Positions 11,708 through 19,546 of a stretch of 64,000 bases of DNA are shown here, piece after piece. The DNA lies in contig NZ_BBNB01000010.1 in assembly GCF_000759835.1 (NCBI RefSeq), forward strand, positions 186,001-250,000, written 5' to 3'. The notes below the pieces were generated by a model. That model worked only from the letters and a program-made list of their open reading frames with translations, was not told the origin of the DNA and did no database searches. Both the position numbers and the translations under genes were made by a program. The stretch's first letter is position 1, and each line of letters starts with the position of its first letter. Source of the stretch: Citrobacter sedlakii NBRC 105722 (lineage in GTDB: Bacteria > Pseudomonadota > Gammaproteobacteria > Enterobacterales > Enterobacteriaceae).

Positions 11708-13453
11708 ATGCAGACTACCTATAATAAATTCCCTGAGGTTGTCGTTCAGGGTTATGACACCCAGGCCTGGCAAGGCTGGGATTCTATTACTTCTGTGCTC
11801 AACACCAGGGTTTCAGGTTTGACAAAACGCGTGCTGGTCGTGGATTGCTATCCGGGCGTGCGCTCAGATGAGCTGGAACAACGGCTTCTGGCCACCTTAA
11901 ATGCCGCGTTGGTGGTGAATATCGAATCTGCCCGCCTCGGAAAAGAGGCATTACACGATCTTCTGGCCCGCAACCTGACCGACGACCGGGTGTTCGGCGT
12001 TCTTTCCTGCCATCAGCTTGTTGAGTTTTTTGATCCTGACAAACTCAATCAGATTCGCCAGCGCATCGCCTCGGTAGCAGAGGGCCTGGTCGTCGTATAT
12101 GGTCCCGGCGCAGCGCTGGCGCATCCCGGCGATATCCTCGTCTATGCCGATCTCCCTCGCTGGGAAATCCAGCAGCGTATGCGCCATCACGGGCTGAGCA
12201 ACTGGGGGGCGGAAAATCCGGACGAGGATATTCTCCGTCGCTACAAACGCGCTTTTTTCATTGAATGGCGTGTCTTTGACAGACACAAAACGCCACTGCT
12301 CAAGCGCGCCGACTTTTTGCTTGATTCCACCGTTGAAAACGCGCCTGCCATGGTCAGCGGCGATGCGCTACGCGCTGGCCTGCAGCAGACCACCACCCAG
12401 CCGTTTCGCGTTGTTCCTTTCTTTGACCCCGGCGTCTGGGGCGGTCAGTGGATGAAGCAGCAGTTTGATCTCGATCCTGCGGCACCCAATTACGCGTGGT
12501 GTTTTGATTGCGTGCCCGAGGAAAACAGCCTATTACTGCGTTTTGGCGCCGTGCGGATCGAGATCCCCTCTCAGGATTTAGTTTTGCTTTACCCGCGTCC
12601 CCTTCTCGGTGAGAAGGTCCATGCCCGCTTCGGCGCGGAATTTCCGATTCGTTTTGATTTTCTCGACACCATCGACGGGCAGAATCTCAGCTTTCAGGTT
12701 CACCCGCTGACGGAATATATCCAGCAGCAGTTCGGGATGCACTATACCCAGGATGAAAGTTATTACATTCTCGCCGCACAGCCCGGCGCGGTGGTGTATC
12801 TGGGCACCCAAACGGGCATTGAGCCGCAGGCGATGCTGGACGACCTGCGCGCCGCGGAACGTGGAGAAAAAACGTTCGACGATGCGCGTTTCGTAAATCA
12901 GATCCCAGCCCGCCAGCACGATCACTTTCTCATCCCGGCAGGCACCGTTCACTGTTCCGGCGCGGGCACCATAGTGCTGGAAATCAGTGCGACGCCATAT
13001 ATCTTCACCTTCAAACTGTGGGACTGGGGACGCTTAGGTTTAGACGGTTTGCCCCGGCCTGTGCATCTTGAACACGGCGAGCGCGTTATTGACTGGCAGC
13101 GGGATACGCAGTGGGTCTACGACAATCTGGTTAACCGCATTGAACCTATTGCGCAAGGAGAAGGCTGGAGAGAAGAACGCACCGGCATGCATGAGCGAGA
13201 GTTTATCGAAACGCGTCGCCACTGGTTTACCGCGCCGGTAATCCATCACACCCAGGGTGGCGTTAACGTTCTGAATCTGGTGGAAGGGGCAGAGGCGATT
13301 GTCGACAGCCCCAGCGGTGCGTTCGCCCCATTTACCGTTCGCTACGCTGAGACATTTATCATTCCGGCGGCCGTAGGCGAATACCGGATTACGCCGTCTG
13401 GCAACAGTGTCGACCGGCCATTCGCCACCATCAAAGCCTGGGTAAGAGGATAA
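11708..13453 (+). CDS. Class I mannose-6-phosphate isomerase-like protein with an extra N-terminal domain
   Basis: 581 residues, much longer than E. coli ManA (391). The C-terminal part, from about residue 235, is a class I phosphomannose isomerase of the short Firmicutes-like type. Its metal ligands are visible as Gln330 and His332 (QVHP), Glu350 (DESYY) and His415 (PAGTVH), followed by the LEI...LWDWGRLGLDGLPRPVHL block. The first 230 residues are not part of ManA; they look like a degenerate nucleoside-kinase-type alpha/beta domain without a clear Walker A motif, and I do not recognise them. The gene heads the PTS operon, lies 4 bp before the IIA gene, and probably converts the imported aldose 6-phosphate to a ketose phosphate. 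Confidence 0.8.
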   Translation: MQTTYNKFPEVVVQGYDTQAWQGWDSITSVLNTRVSGLTKRVLVVDCYPGVRSDELEQRLLATLNAALVVNIESARLGKEALHDLLARNLTDDRVFGVLSCHQLVEFFDPDKLNQIRQRIASVAEGLVVVYGPGAALAHPGDILVYADLPRWEIQQRMRHHGLSNWGAENPDEDILRRYKRAFFIEWRVFDRHKTPLLKRADFLLDSTVENAPAMVSGDALRAGLQQTTTQPFRVVPFFDPGVWGGQWMKQQFDLDPAAPNYAWCFDCVPEENSLLLRFGAVRIEIPSQDLVLLYPRPLLGEKVHARFGAEFPIRFDFLDTIDGQNLSFQVHPLTEYIQQQFGMHYTQDESYYILAAQPGAVVYLGTQTGIEPQAMLDDLRAAERGEKTFDDARFVNQIPARQHDHFLIPAGTVHCSGAGTIVLEISATPYIFTFKLWDWGRLGLDGLPRPVHLEHGERVIDWQRDTQWVYDNLVNRIEPIAQGEGWREERTGMHEREFIETRRHWFTAPVIHHTQGGVNVLNLVEGAEAIVDSPSGAFAPFTVRYAETFIIPAAVGEYRITPSGNSVDRPFATIKAWVRG

Positions 13454-13457
13454 CCGT

Positions 13458-13886
13458 ATGATCAACATTCTTGTCGCCACCCACGGACCGCTGGCAGAAG
13501 CGCTCCTCGCCAGTGGCCGTATGGTTTACGGCGAATTACCGCACGTCCACACCGTTACGCTGAGCGACCAGGCCGGGATTGAAGGGTTTAAAGAGAGCTT
13601 TGCGAAAGCCCTGGCCGATGCCGGGCAAAACGCGGATGGCGTGCTGGTACTGTGCGATATGCAAAGCGGCACGCCCTGGAATGTCGCCTGCCAGCATGCA
13701 TTCTCTGCCCGGACCTTACCGCCTGTCGCCGTTGTCGCAGGCGTTAATTTTCCCATGCTGCTGCAAAGCGAAGAGATCTGCCACTTAACGGACGTGCATG
13801 CCGCCGCAGCCGAGCTGCTGGCGTTAACCGTACCGACGTTGATTAAAGCCGCCCCGGTTTTAACCGTTCAGTCAGATGATTTTTAA
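13458..13886 (+). CDS. PTS mannose-family IIA component
   Basis: 142-residue cytoplasmic phosphocarrier of the EIIA-Man fold. The phosphorylated histidine is His9 in the motif LVATHGPLA, and the loop DMQSGTPWN, typical of the family, follows near residue 70. It accepts phosphate from HPr and passes it to the separate IIB encoded 11 bp downstream. IIA and IIB are separate polypeptides, unlike the fused ManX of E. coli. It is the second gene of an operon with the ManA-like gene 4 bp upstream. The sugar cannot be read from this subunit. Confidence 0.92.
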   Translation: MINILVATHGPLAEALLASGRMVYGELPHVHTVTLSDQAGIEGFKESFAKALADAGQNADGVLVLCDMQSGTPWNVACQHAFSARTLPPVAVVAGVNFPMLLQSEEICHLTDVHAAAAELLALTVPTLIKAAPVLTVQSDDF

Positions 13887-13897
13887 AGGAAACCACC

Positions 13898-14392
13898 ATG
13901 AGTATTTCTTTTGTACGTATTGATGACCGCGTTATCCATGGGCAGCTCGTGACACGTTGGGCCAGAGAGCTGCCCTGTGACGGCATTGTCGCGATCGACG
14001 ACGCCGTTGCGGCCGATCCTCTGCTCTCATCAGTCATGAAAGGCGCGGTTCAGGACACTAAAGTCTGGTTATTTGATACGGCGACCGCGATTGAGAAGTT
14101 GCCAAAGGTTATCGCCAGTGAGAAGCGTTATTTCGTGATTGGCAAATCGCCCGTCACGTTAAAGCGCCTCGAAGAGGCAGGCATCAGCCTGCAGAACAGC
14201 AATGGCAAAATCAACGTCGGCCCGATGAGCGCCCGCGCCGGCACCACCACCATCGGTCCTAACCAGTCGGTCAATCCAGACGAAATCGCCGCGTTTGACT
14301 GGCTGACGCAGCGCGGACATCAGGTGGAGTTCCGCCTGGTGCCGGATGCCGGTTTCTACAGCTGGCAGGACGCACGCCAGAAGCTGAAATAA
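13898..14392 (+). CDS. PTS mannose/fructose/sorbose-family IIB component
   Basis: 164-residue IIB of the mannose superfamily. The active histidine is His14 in the family signature RIDDRVIHGQLVTRW, and the rest has the usual length (about 160). It transfers phosphate from IIA to the sugar while the sugar is moved by the IIC-IID channel. AAAGGA stands before the ATG. It is followed 10 bp later by IIC. The split IIA + IIB arrangement resembles the sorbose and glucosamine-type systems more than E. coli manXYZ, but this does not identify the substrate. Confidence 0.93.
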   Translation: MSISFVRIDDRVIHGQLVTRWARELPCDGIVAIDDAVAADPLLSSVMKGAVQDTKVWLFDTATAIEKLPKVIASEKRYFVIGKSPVTLKRLEEAGISLQNSNGKINVGPMSARAGTTTIGPNQSVNPDEIAAFDWLTQRGHQVEFRLVPDAGFYSWQDARQKLK

Positions 14393-14402
14393 GGAGGGGA
14401 CG

Positions 14403-15203
14403 ATGATTTTCGAAGCGACGTTAATCGGTATTCTGTGCTATCTCGGCGCCCTCAGTAGCCCCTGGCTTCTTGGGCTGACGGGCGGCTGGTATCTGATCAC
14501 CCGACCGCTGATTTCCGGTATGCTGGTGGGGATCATCCTCGGCGATATGAAAACCGGCATCATCATTGGCGTTGCGGTTCAGGCCGTGTACATCGCCATG
14601 GTGACGCCCGGCGGCTCCATGCCCGCCGATCTTAACTTTGTGGCTTACCCGGCGATTGCCCTTGGGATCCTGTCCGGAAAAGGCCCTGAAGTGGCGGTCG
14701 CGCTGGCGGCAACGATCGGTATCGCCGGAACCATCCTGTTTAATGCGATGATGGTGCTTAACTCTTTCTGGAACCATCGGGCCGACGTGGCGCTGGAGCG
14801 CGGCGACGAGCGCGGCATCTACCTGAACAGCGCCATTTGGCCACAGGTGACAAATTTTATTTTACGTTTCGTTCCGACCTTTATTGCCGTTTACTTCGGC
14901 GCACAGTACATCAGCGGCTTTATGGACAGCTTACCTGGCGTCGTGCTGTCAACGATGAATGTACTGGGCGGCATTCTGCCCGCCGTGGGGATCGCCATCC
15001 TCCTCAAGCAGATCATTAAAAACTACACCATGTTGATCTATTTCCTCGTGGGTTTTGTCTGCATCGTTTTCTTAAAACTGAACATGGTCGCGCTGGTGAT
15101 CGTCGGTTCGCTGCTGGCGTTGATTCACTATAACTACAAGCCGGAAGCGCCGCAGGCGGCTAATGCGGCGTCCGCCGCGACAGATGATGAGGATGAATTC
15201 TGA
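14403..15203 (+). CDS. PTS mannose-family IIC membrane component
   Basis: 266-residue integral inner-membrane permease subunit. It is rich in hydrophobic segments and carries the family blocks RPLISGMLVGIILGDMKTG and AVYIAMVTPGGSMPADLNF near residues 38-80. The C-terminus ends in an acidic cytoplasmic tail (DDEDEF). AAGGAGGGG precedes the start. With IID it forms the translocation unit for the sugar. The stop codon overlaps the IID start by one base (TGATG), which indicates translational coupling. Confidence 0.93.
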   Translation: MIFEATLIGILCYLGALSSPWLLGLTGGWYLITRPLISGMLVGIILGDMKTGIIIGVAVQAVYIAMVTPGGSMPADLNFVAYPAIALGILSGKGPEVAVALAATIGIAGTILFNAMMVLNSFWNHRADVALERGDERGIYLNSAIWPQVTNFILRFVPTFIAVYFGAQYISGFMDSLPGVVLSTMNVLGGILPAVGIAILLKQIIKNYTMLIYFLVGFVCIVFLKLNMVALVIVGSLLALIHYNYKPEAPQAANAASAATDDEDEF

Positions 15204-16021
15204 TGGAAGAACGTTCCCTGACCCGTAAAGATCTCCGGCGCTGCTGGCGAGCATGGATGATGCACAACCTCTCCTCAATGAGCTTTGAACGTCTGGAGTC
15301 GTTTGGCTTTTGTCTGAGCATGCTGCCGGTCGCGAAAAAGCTCTATCCGGATGCCGCGCAGCGTACCGAAATGCTGCGACGCCACGCCTCGTTCTACAAC
15401 ACCGAACCGCAGATTGGCGCTATCGTAAACGGCATGGCGCTGGGGCTGGAAGAGAAAAAAGCTAACGGCGAACCCATTGACGGCGAGACCATTAACACCC
15501 TAAAAGTCGGCCTGATGGGCCCAATTGCCGGTATTGGCGATTCCATGATCCCAGGGATGTTGATCCCCATTCTGTTGAGTATCGGCATGGCGCTCGCCGC
15601 AGGGGGAAATATACTGGGGCCGCTTTTTTATACCGTCGCCTGGCTGGCGATCATCATTCCCGGCTCCTGGTTCCTGTTTTTGAAAGGTTACAAAATGGGT
15701 TCTGGTTCGGTTGAGATGCTGGTGAGCAGTAAATCTACCCGCCTGCGCGAAGCGTTGTCGTTACTGGGCGTGTTTGTCATGGGCGGCGTTGCGGCAAGCT
15801 ACGTGAAGTTAGGCACCGGGCTGGAATTTATCACGCAGGATGGCGTAAATATTCACGTTCAACAGATGCTGGATGGCATCTTCCCTCAGCTCCTGCCGCT
15901 GGTCGTGGTGCTTGGCACCTGGTATTTGATGGCGAAGCGCGGCGTCTCACCGGTAAAAGCGATGATACTGCTTCTGGTGCTGGCGGCGCTGGGAGTCGCA
16001 ACAGGCCTGTTTGCGGGTTAA
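15203..16021 (+). CDS. PTS mannose-family IID membrane component
   Basis: 272-residue IID, found only in the mannose superfamily of PTS permeases. The N-terminal family signatures are clear: LTRKDLRRCWRAWMMHN, the MSFERLESFGF block, and GLMGPIAGIGDSMIPG near residues 105-120, followed by several membrane segments. It is the last gene of the operon and is followed by a strong terminator shared in position with the convergent isomerase gene. Start overlap with IIC is one base. Confidence 0.94.
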   Translation: MEERSLTRKDLRRCWRAWMMHNLSSMSFERLESFGFCLSMLPVAKKLYPDAAQRTEMLRRHASFYNTEPQIGAIVNGMALGLEEKKANGEPIDGETINTLKVGLMGPIAGIGDSMIPGMLIPILLSIGMALAAGGNILGPLFYTVAWLAIIIPGSWFLFLKGYKMGSGSVEMLVSSKSTRLREALSLLGVFVMGGVAASYVKLGTGLEFITQDGVNIHVQQMLDGIFPQLLPLVVVLGTWYLMAKRGVSPVKAMILLLVLAALGVATGLFAG

Positions 16022-16063
16022 ATCCGCGTGATGGCATAAAGAGCGTCAACGCAAAACGAATGG

Positions 16064-16086
16064 CCGGGGCGATGCCCCGGTTTTTT
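16064..16086 (+). terminator. Rho-independent terminator of the PTS operon
   Basis: A 7-bp GC stem, CCGGGGC at 16064-16070 pairing with GCCCCGG at 16074-16080, loop GAT, followed directly by six T. It ends at the stop codon of the convergent isomerase gene. Confidence 0.88.
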
Positions 16087-16867
16087 ATGGATGAAACTGC
16101 GTCCAAAGCTCGGCGACTTTATCCGGACGGGAAATAAACTGGAAGCGCGCCGGTTCGTCAATAAACTGCTGATAGATTGGCGCGGAGCTAAGCCCAAACT
16201 CCGTATAGTGCCGGGGCGTCACGACCTGTAACCGGCCAGCGATATAGCGCGGATTATGCTGCCAGACGACGTTTTTTCCCTGTAGCAGCGGGTACCATGC
16301 CAACCCTTTATGTGCCCTGACTGCCTCATATTCAAAGCCATATTCACGGTCACACCAGGCGCCAAAAGTGAGTGGCGTATCAGGATCGGCGGAGATCGTG
16401 GCATGACCCCAGCCTGGCGGCACCAGTACTTTCTCGCCCGGTCCGGCGATCACCGCGAAGCAGCGGCCTGGATCGTCATCGACATACTCTTGCATATAAA
16501 CGATCGCTTTTCCCTGCCAGATCTCATAGAGCTCCGGCGGCGACCAGCCGCTGTGCTGGCTGATCCGATGAACATGCCCCTGACTTCGAATCGGCTCCTC
16601 ACCCAATCGTCCTGCCGCGTAGGTCACCACGCCAAACAGCAGCATCCGTTTTTTCAGCTCGTCACGATCCTGCATCCGCGCGACATCCATTGCGATAGCG
16701 TAAACATCCTCCGGCCCGCAACAGTGCGGGTCGCGCAGAGAGGCTCGAATATGTTCGAGCCGACGAATTTCCGGCATGGGTCCGGTTACTTCCTCGCCAT
16801 AGCTAAACCCCAGCGGGTGATGATGCACCGCCATATCCAGCCCAAAACGTGATGAAGGTTCAGCCAT
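16085..16867 (-). CDS. Cupin-type phosphoglucose isomerase-like protein (second of two)
   Basis: 260-residue protein of the cupin glucose-6-phosphate isomerase family. Its metal ligands can be aligned with those of the archaeal enzyme: His98 and His100 in GHVH, Glu112 in PPELYEIWQGK, and His155 in VPPGWGHATI. The start at 16867 (MAEPSS) is chosen over an upstream ATG because GAGGACGG precedes it and it overlaps the upstream gene by only 8 nt (AATGGCTGA). It is about 70 residues longer than its neighbour. It probably isomerises an aldose 6-phosphate made by the PTS, but substrate and direction are unknown. Confidence 0.75.
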   Translation of the reverse strand: MAEPSSRFGLDMAVHHHPLGFSYGEEVTGPMPEIRRLEHIRASLRDPHCCGPEDVYAIAMDVARMQDRDELKKRMLLFGVVTYAAGRLGEEPIRSQGHVHRISQHSGWSPPELYEIWQGKAIVYMQEYVDDDPGRCFAVIAGPGEKVLVPPGWGHATISADPDTPLTFGAWCDREYGFEYEAVRAHKGLAWYPLLQGKNVVWQHNPRYIAGRLQVVTPRHYTEFGLSSAPIYQQFIDEPARFQFISRPDKVAELWTQFHP

Positions 16868-17423
16868 TCTGCACCGTCCTCGCCAGCGGTTGCTGGTTCT
16901 CTTCAAACACCCGGACATTGAAGCCTTTTGCCAGCGCCTGATAATCATGCCCTGCCAGCGTCGGCCATACGGCCAGCGCTGAGAGTACCTCGTCTCCGGT
17001 GTTGATCAACCGGTGAGCGGTATAACCTGCGATGATATGGACCGAGCCGGTAAAGACCTTTTCCAGACGTACTTCGCCCTGTTCATTTTGCAGCAGCAAC
17101 AACCCGACGCCGCGTAGCCCAAAATAGACCTCACCTTGTTCGCGATGGGCATGAAAATGACCGCGGGTCATAAAATATTCGTGACCGACACGACCGGGAT
17201 AAAGGTGGGTTATCCCGGTATAAAGCTCGCCGTCGGCGGGAGACGTGTTCAGCATCTCAACCTCATACACAATGCGTTCCCCGGCCAGTGACTGGCGGGC
17301 ACGCTCATCGCTGAATATCCCAGTGAGATCCTGAATGCACGTTGACTTACGCAATAGCGGACCACCGGATAAATCGCCGGTAGTCCATTCCAGCCGCGGC
17401 GGCTGGCTAAAAGAAAGGTTCAT
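16860..17423 (-). CDS. Cupin-type glucose-6-phosphate isomerase (first of two)
   Basis: 187 residues, the usual size of the cupin GPI family known from Pyrococcus and some bacteria; it is unrelated in fold to E. coli Pgi. The signature MTRGHFHA...GEVYFGLRG is complete, with metal ligands His89, His91, Glu98 and His137, one residue off the numbering of the Pyrococcus enzyme. The ATG at 17423 follows CGGAG. Upstream, a 15-bp palindrome identical to that before the PTS operon suggests control by the local LacI-type regulator. It overlaps the next gene by 8 nt, so the two are probably translated together. Confidence 0.85.
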   Translation of the reverse strand: MNLSFSQPPRLEWTTGDLSGGPLLRKSTCIQDLTGIFSDERARQSLAGERIVYEVEMLNTSPADGELYTGITHLYPGRVGHEYFMTRGHFHAHREQGEVYFGLRGVGLLLLQNEQGEVRLEKVFTGSVHIIAGYTAHRLINTGDEVLSALAVWPTLAGHDYQALAKGFNVRVFEENQQPLARTVQNG

Positions 17424-17465
17424 ATGTGTCTCCGGCCCGAGGAGAACAACATCGTCAGAGTAGCA

Positions 17466-17480
17466 GATTAATCGATTAAC
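17466..17480. promoter_or_regulatory. Second copy of the LacI-type operator
   Basis: GATTAATCGATTAAC, the exact reverse complement of 11666-11680. The palindrome lies at 17468-17479, 44 bp upstream of the first cupin isomerase start. Its presence before both transcription units ties them into one regulon. Confidence 0.7.
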
Positions 17481-17550
17481 TTGCCAGTATGCGGCGAAAA
17501 AATGCCGGGTAACAAACCCGGCATTATCACGTCTGTCAGCACGAGAGAGG

Positions 17551-18501
17551 TTATTTGATTTCCTGCGCGTCGATGCGCAACTCTTTCGGCACCTCGAAGA
17601 CAATATTCTCTTCGCGGCCTTCAAGCGGGACTGCCTCCCCGCCGCCAAGCTCCTGCAGGCGGGCGATGACGTTTTGCACCAGTATATCCGGCGCCGATGC
17701 GCCAGCAGTGACACCCACGCATTCCGCGTCTTTCACCCAGGCTTCCTGGATGTCGGCGGCATCGTCGATCAAAAACGCCATTTTTCCCATCCGCTGCGCC
17801 AGTTCAGCCAGTCGGTTGGAGTTAGAGGAGTTTTTCGACCCGACCACCAGCACCACATCCGCCTGCTCCGCCAGGGCGCGCACCGCTTCCTGACGGTTGG
17901 TGGTGGCGTAACAAATGTCGTCCTTGCGAGGACCGACGATTTTCGGGAAACGCTGGCGCAGCGCGTCTATCACGTCCGAGGTATCGTCGACGGACAGCGT
18001 GGTCTGGGTCATGAAGGAGAGTTTGCCTTCGTTTTTAACGTCAAGCGTCCAGACATCATCCGGCGACTCGACCAGGTACATGCCCCCTTCCGGGTTGCTG
18101 TACTGCCCCATCGTCCCTTCCACTTCCGGGTGCCCCGCGTGACCAATCAGGATCGACTCTTCACCGCGGCGGCTGGCGCGCGCCACTTCCATATGAACCT
18201 TAGTGACCAGCGGACAGGTGGCGTCAAAAACGGTCAGATCGCGGCTTTTGGCTTCGTTGCGTACCGCCTGAGATACCCCGTGGGCAGAAAAAATCAGAAT
18301 CGCGCCGTCCGGCACTTCGCTGATCTGTTCAATAAAGATCGCCCCACGTTCACGCAGGCTGTCGACCACGTAGCGGTTATGCACCACTTCGTGACGAACA
18401 TAAATGGGCGCGCCGTAAATTGCCAACGCGTTTTCAACAATGCTGATAGCGCGGTCTACACCTGCGCAAAAACCGCGCGGGTTGGCCAACAGGATCTGCA
18501 T
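17551..18501 (-). CDS. ispH: 4-hydroxy-3-methylbut-2-enyl diphosphate reductase
   Basis: Iron-sulphur enzyme that carries out the last step of the MEP isoprenoid pathway, giving isopentenyl and dimethylallyl diphosphate. The three cluster cysteines are visible in [12 protein letters not shown] (Cys12), [11 protein letters not shown] (Cys96) and [11 protein letters not shown] (Cys197). The start at 18501 gives 316 residues as in E. coli; the longer frame upstream overlaps fkpB and is rejected. It follows fkpB with a 1-bp gap in the ribF-ileS-lspA-fkpB-ispH cluster. Confidence 0.97.
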   Translation of the reverse strand: MQILLANPRGFCAGVDRAISIVENALAIYGAPIYVRHEVVHNRYVVDSLRERGAIFIEQISEVPDGAILIFSAHGVSQAVRNEAKSRDLTVFDATCPLVTKVHMEVARASRRGEESILIGHAGHPEVEGTMGQYSNPEGGMYLVESPDDVWTLDVKNEGKLSFMTQTTLSVDDTSDVIDALRQRFPKIVGPRKDDICYATTNRQEAVRALAEQADVVLVVGSKNSSNSNRLAELAQRMGKMAFLIDDAADIQEAWVKDAECVGVTAGASAPDILVQNVIARLQELGGGEAVPLEGREENIVFEVPKELRIDAQEIK

Positions 18502-18502
18502 T

Positions 18503-18952
18503 TTACGCCTCCAGTGCCGGTTCGACTTCCAGCACTTCAATATCAAAATGAACGGTATGCCCGGCCAGCGGATGGTTGAAATCCACGGTGATTGAGTCGC
18601 CGTTGATCTCGCGGATCACCCCAGGCATTTCACTGCCGTCCATTGCGGTAAAGAGCATGATGGCCCCAATCTCAGGTTCGCCCGCGTCCATAAATTCACG
18701 ACGAGAGAAATACTGGATCAGGTCAGGGGTCGGTACGCCAAACGCGGCATCCGGCTCCAGAGAAAAGGTGGTTTTATCGCCCGCCTTCAGGCCAAGAAGA
18801 TGCTGCTCCAGTCCTTCAGACAGAGAGCCGTCACCCAGGCGAAAAAGCGCTGGCTTTCCGTTGTTACGGGTTGACTCAGCGGTGGAGCCATCGTCGAGCT
18901 TCAAAGTGAAGTGCACCAGCACCGCACTGTTACTCTGTACTGATTTAGACAT
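18503..18952 (-). CDS. fkpB: FKBP-type peptidyl-prolyl cis-trans isomerase
   Basis: 149-residue SlpA-type FKBP, cytoplasmic, the same length as in E. coli. It has the FKBP beginning ([18 protein letters not shown]) and an inserted IF-type chaperone flap in the middle, around [17 protein letters not shown], before the closing [18 protein letters not shown] block. It catalyses proline isomerisation and helps folding. It sits between lspA and ispH as in other enterobacteria. Confidence 0.95.
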   Translation of the reverse strand: MSKSVQSNSAVLVHFTLKLDDGSTAESTRNNGKPALFRLGDGSLSEGLEQHLLGLKAGDKTTFSLEPDAAFGVPTPDLIQYFSRREFMDAGEPEIGAIMLFTAMDGSEMPGVIREINGDSITVDFNHPLAGHTVHFDIEVLEVEPALEA

Positions 18953-18980
18953 GCAGGTTGCTCACTTATTGTCTTTCGCC

Positions 18981-19055
18981 AGGCCCGGTATGCGAAGCGT
19001 CACCGGGCCTGCTTAAACAGGCCTCTACCCAAAGGCCGGATACGGCGTTTATGCC
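18981..19055. repeat. REP/BIME-like cluster between lspA and fkpB
   Basis: A 9-bp perfect inverted repeat, AGGCCCGGT at 18981-18989 and ACCGGGCCT at 19002-19010, followed by a second REP-like unit (GGCCGGATACGGCGTTTATGCCG) that runs to the lspA stop. It fills most of the 96-bp gap. Confidence 0.7.
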
Positions 19056-19546
19056 GCCGTTTTTTGTCTGGAAGGTATAAATCCTTCCAGCACGATCAGC
19101 GCCGCACCGATACAAATCGCGCTGTCGGCGAGGTTAAACGTGGCGAAATGCCAGTCCCCGACGTAGAAATCGATCATATCGACGACGAAGCCGTGCCACA
19201 GGCGATCAAACAAATTACCCAGCGCGCCGCCAATGATTAACGCATAGGCTATGTTATTTAGTTTCTGCGTCGCTTTTGAACGGTACATCATCACCGTCAA
19301 AATAAGGCAGATACCTATCGCAATACCGGCAAAGAACCAGCGCTGCCAGCCACCGCTGTCAGCGAGGAAACTGAACGCCGCGCCATAGTTACGCGCATAA
19401 TGCAGATTAAGCGACGGGAACAGCGCCACCGTATCCCCCAGAGCAAAGTTCTGGAGGATCAGGTATTTGCTGCCCAGATCGATAATCAGCACGACCACCA
19501 CCAGCCACAGCCAGCGTAGCCCTGTTGAAAAGATCGGTTTACTCAT
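19049..19546 (-). CDS. lspA: Lipoprotein signal peptidase (signal peptidase II)
   Basis: Inner-membrane aspartyl protease that cleaves signal peptides from diacylated prolipoproteins. The 165-residue protein has four hydrophobic segments. The two catalytic aspartates lie in the blocks [18 protein letters not shown] and [12 protein letters not shown]. The start codon overlaps the ileS stop by one base (TGATG), consistent with translational coupling in this operon. Confidence 0.97.
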   Translation of the reverse strand: MSKPIFSTGLRWLWLVVVVLIIDLGSKYLILQNFALGDTVALFPSLNLHYARNYGAAFSFLADSGGWQRWFFAGIAIGICLILTVMMYRSKATQKLNNIAYALIIGGALGNLFDRLWHGFVVDMIDFYVGDWHFATFNLADSAICIGAALIVLEGFIPSRQKTAA

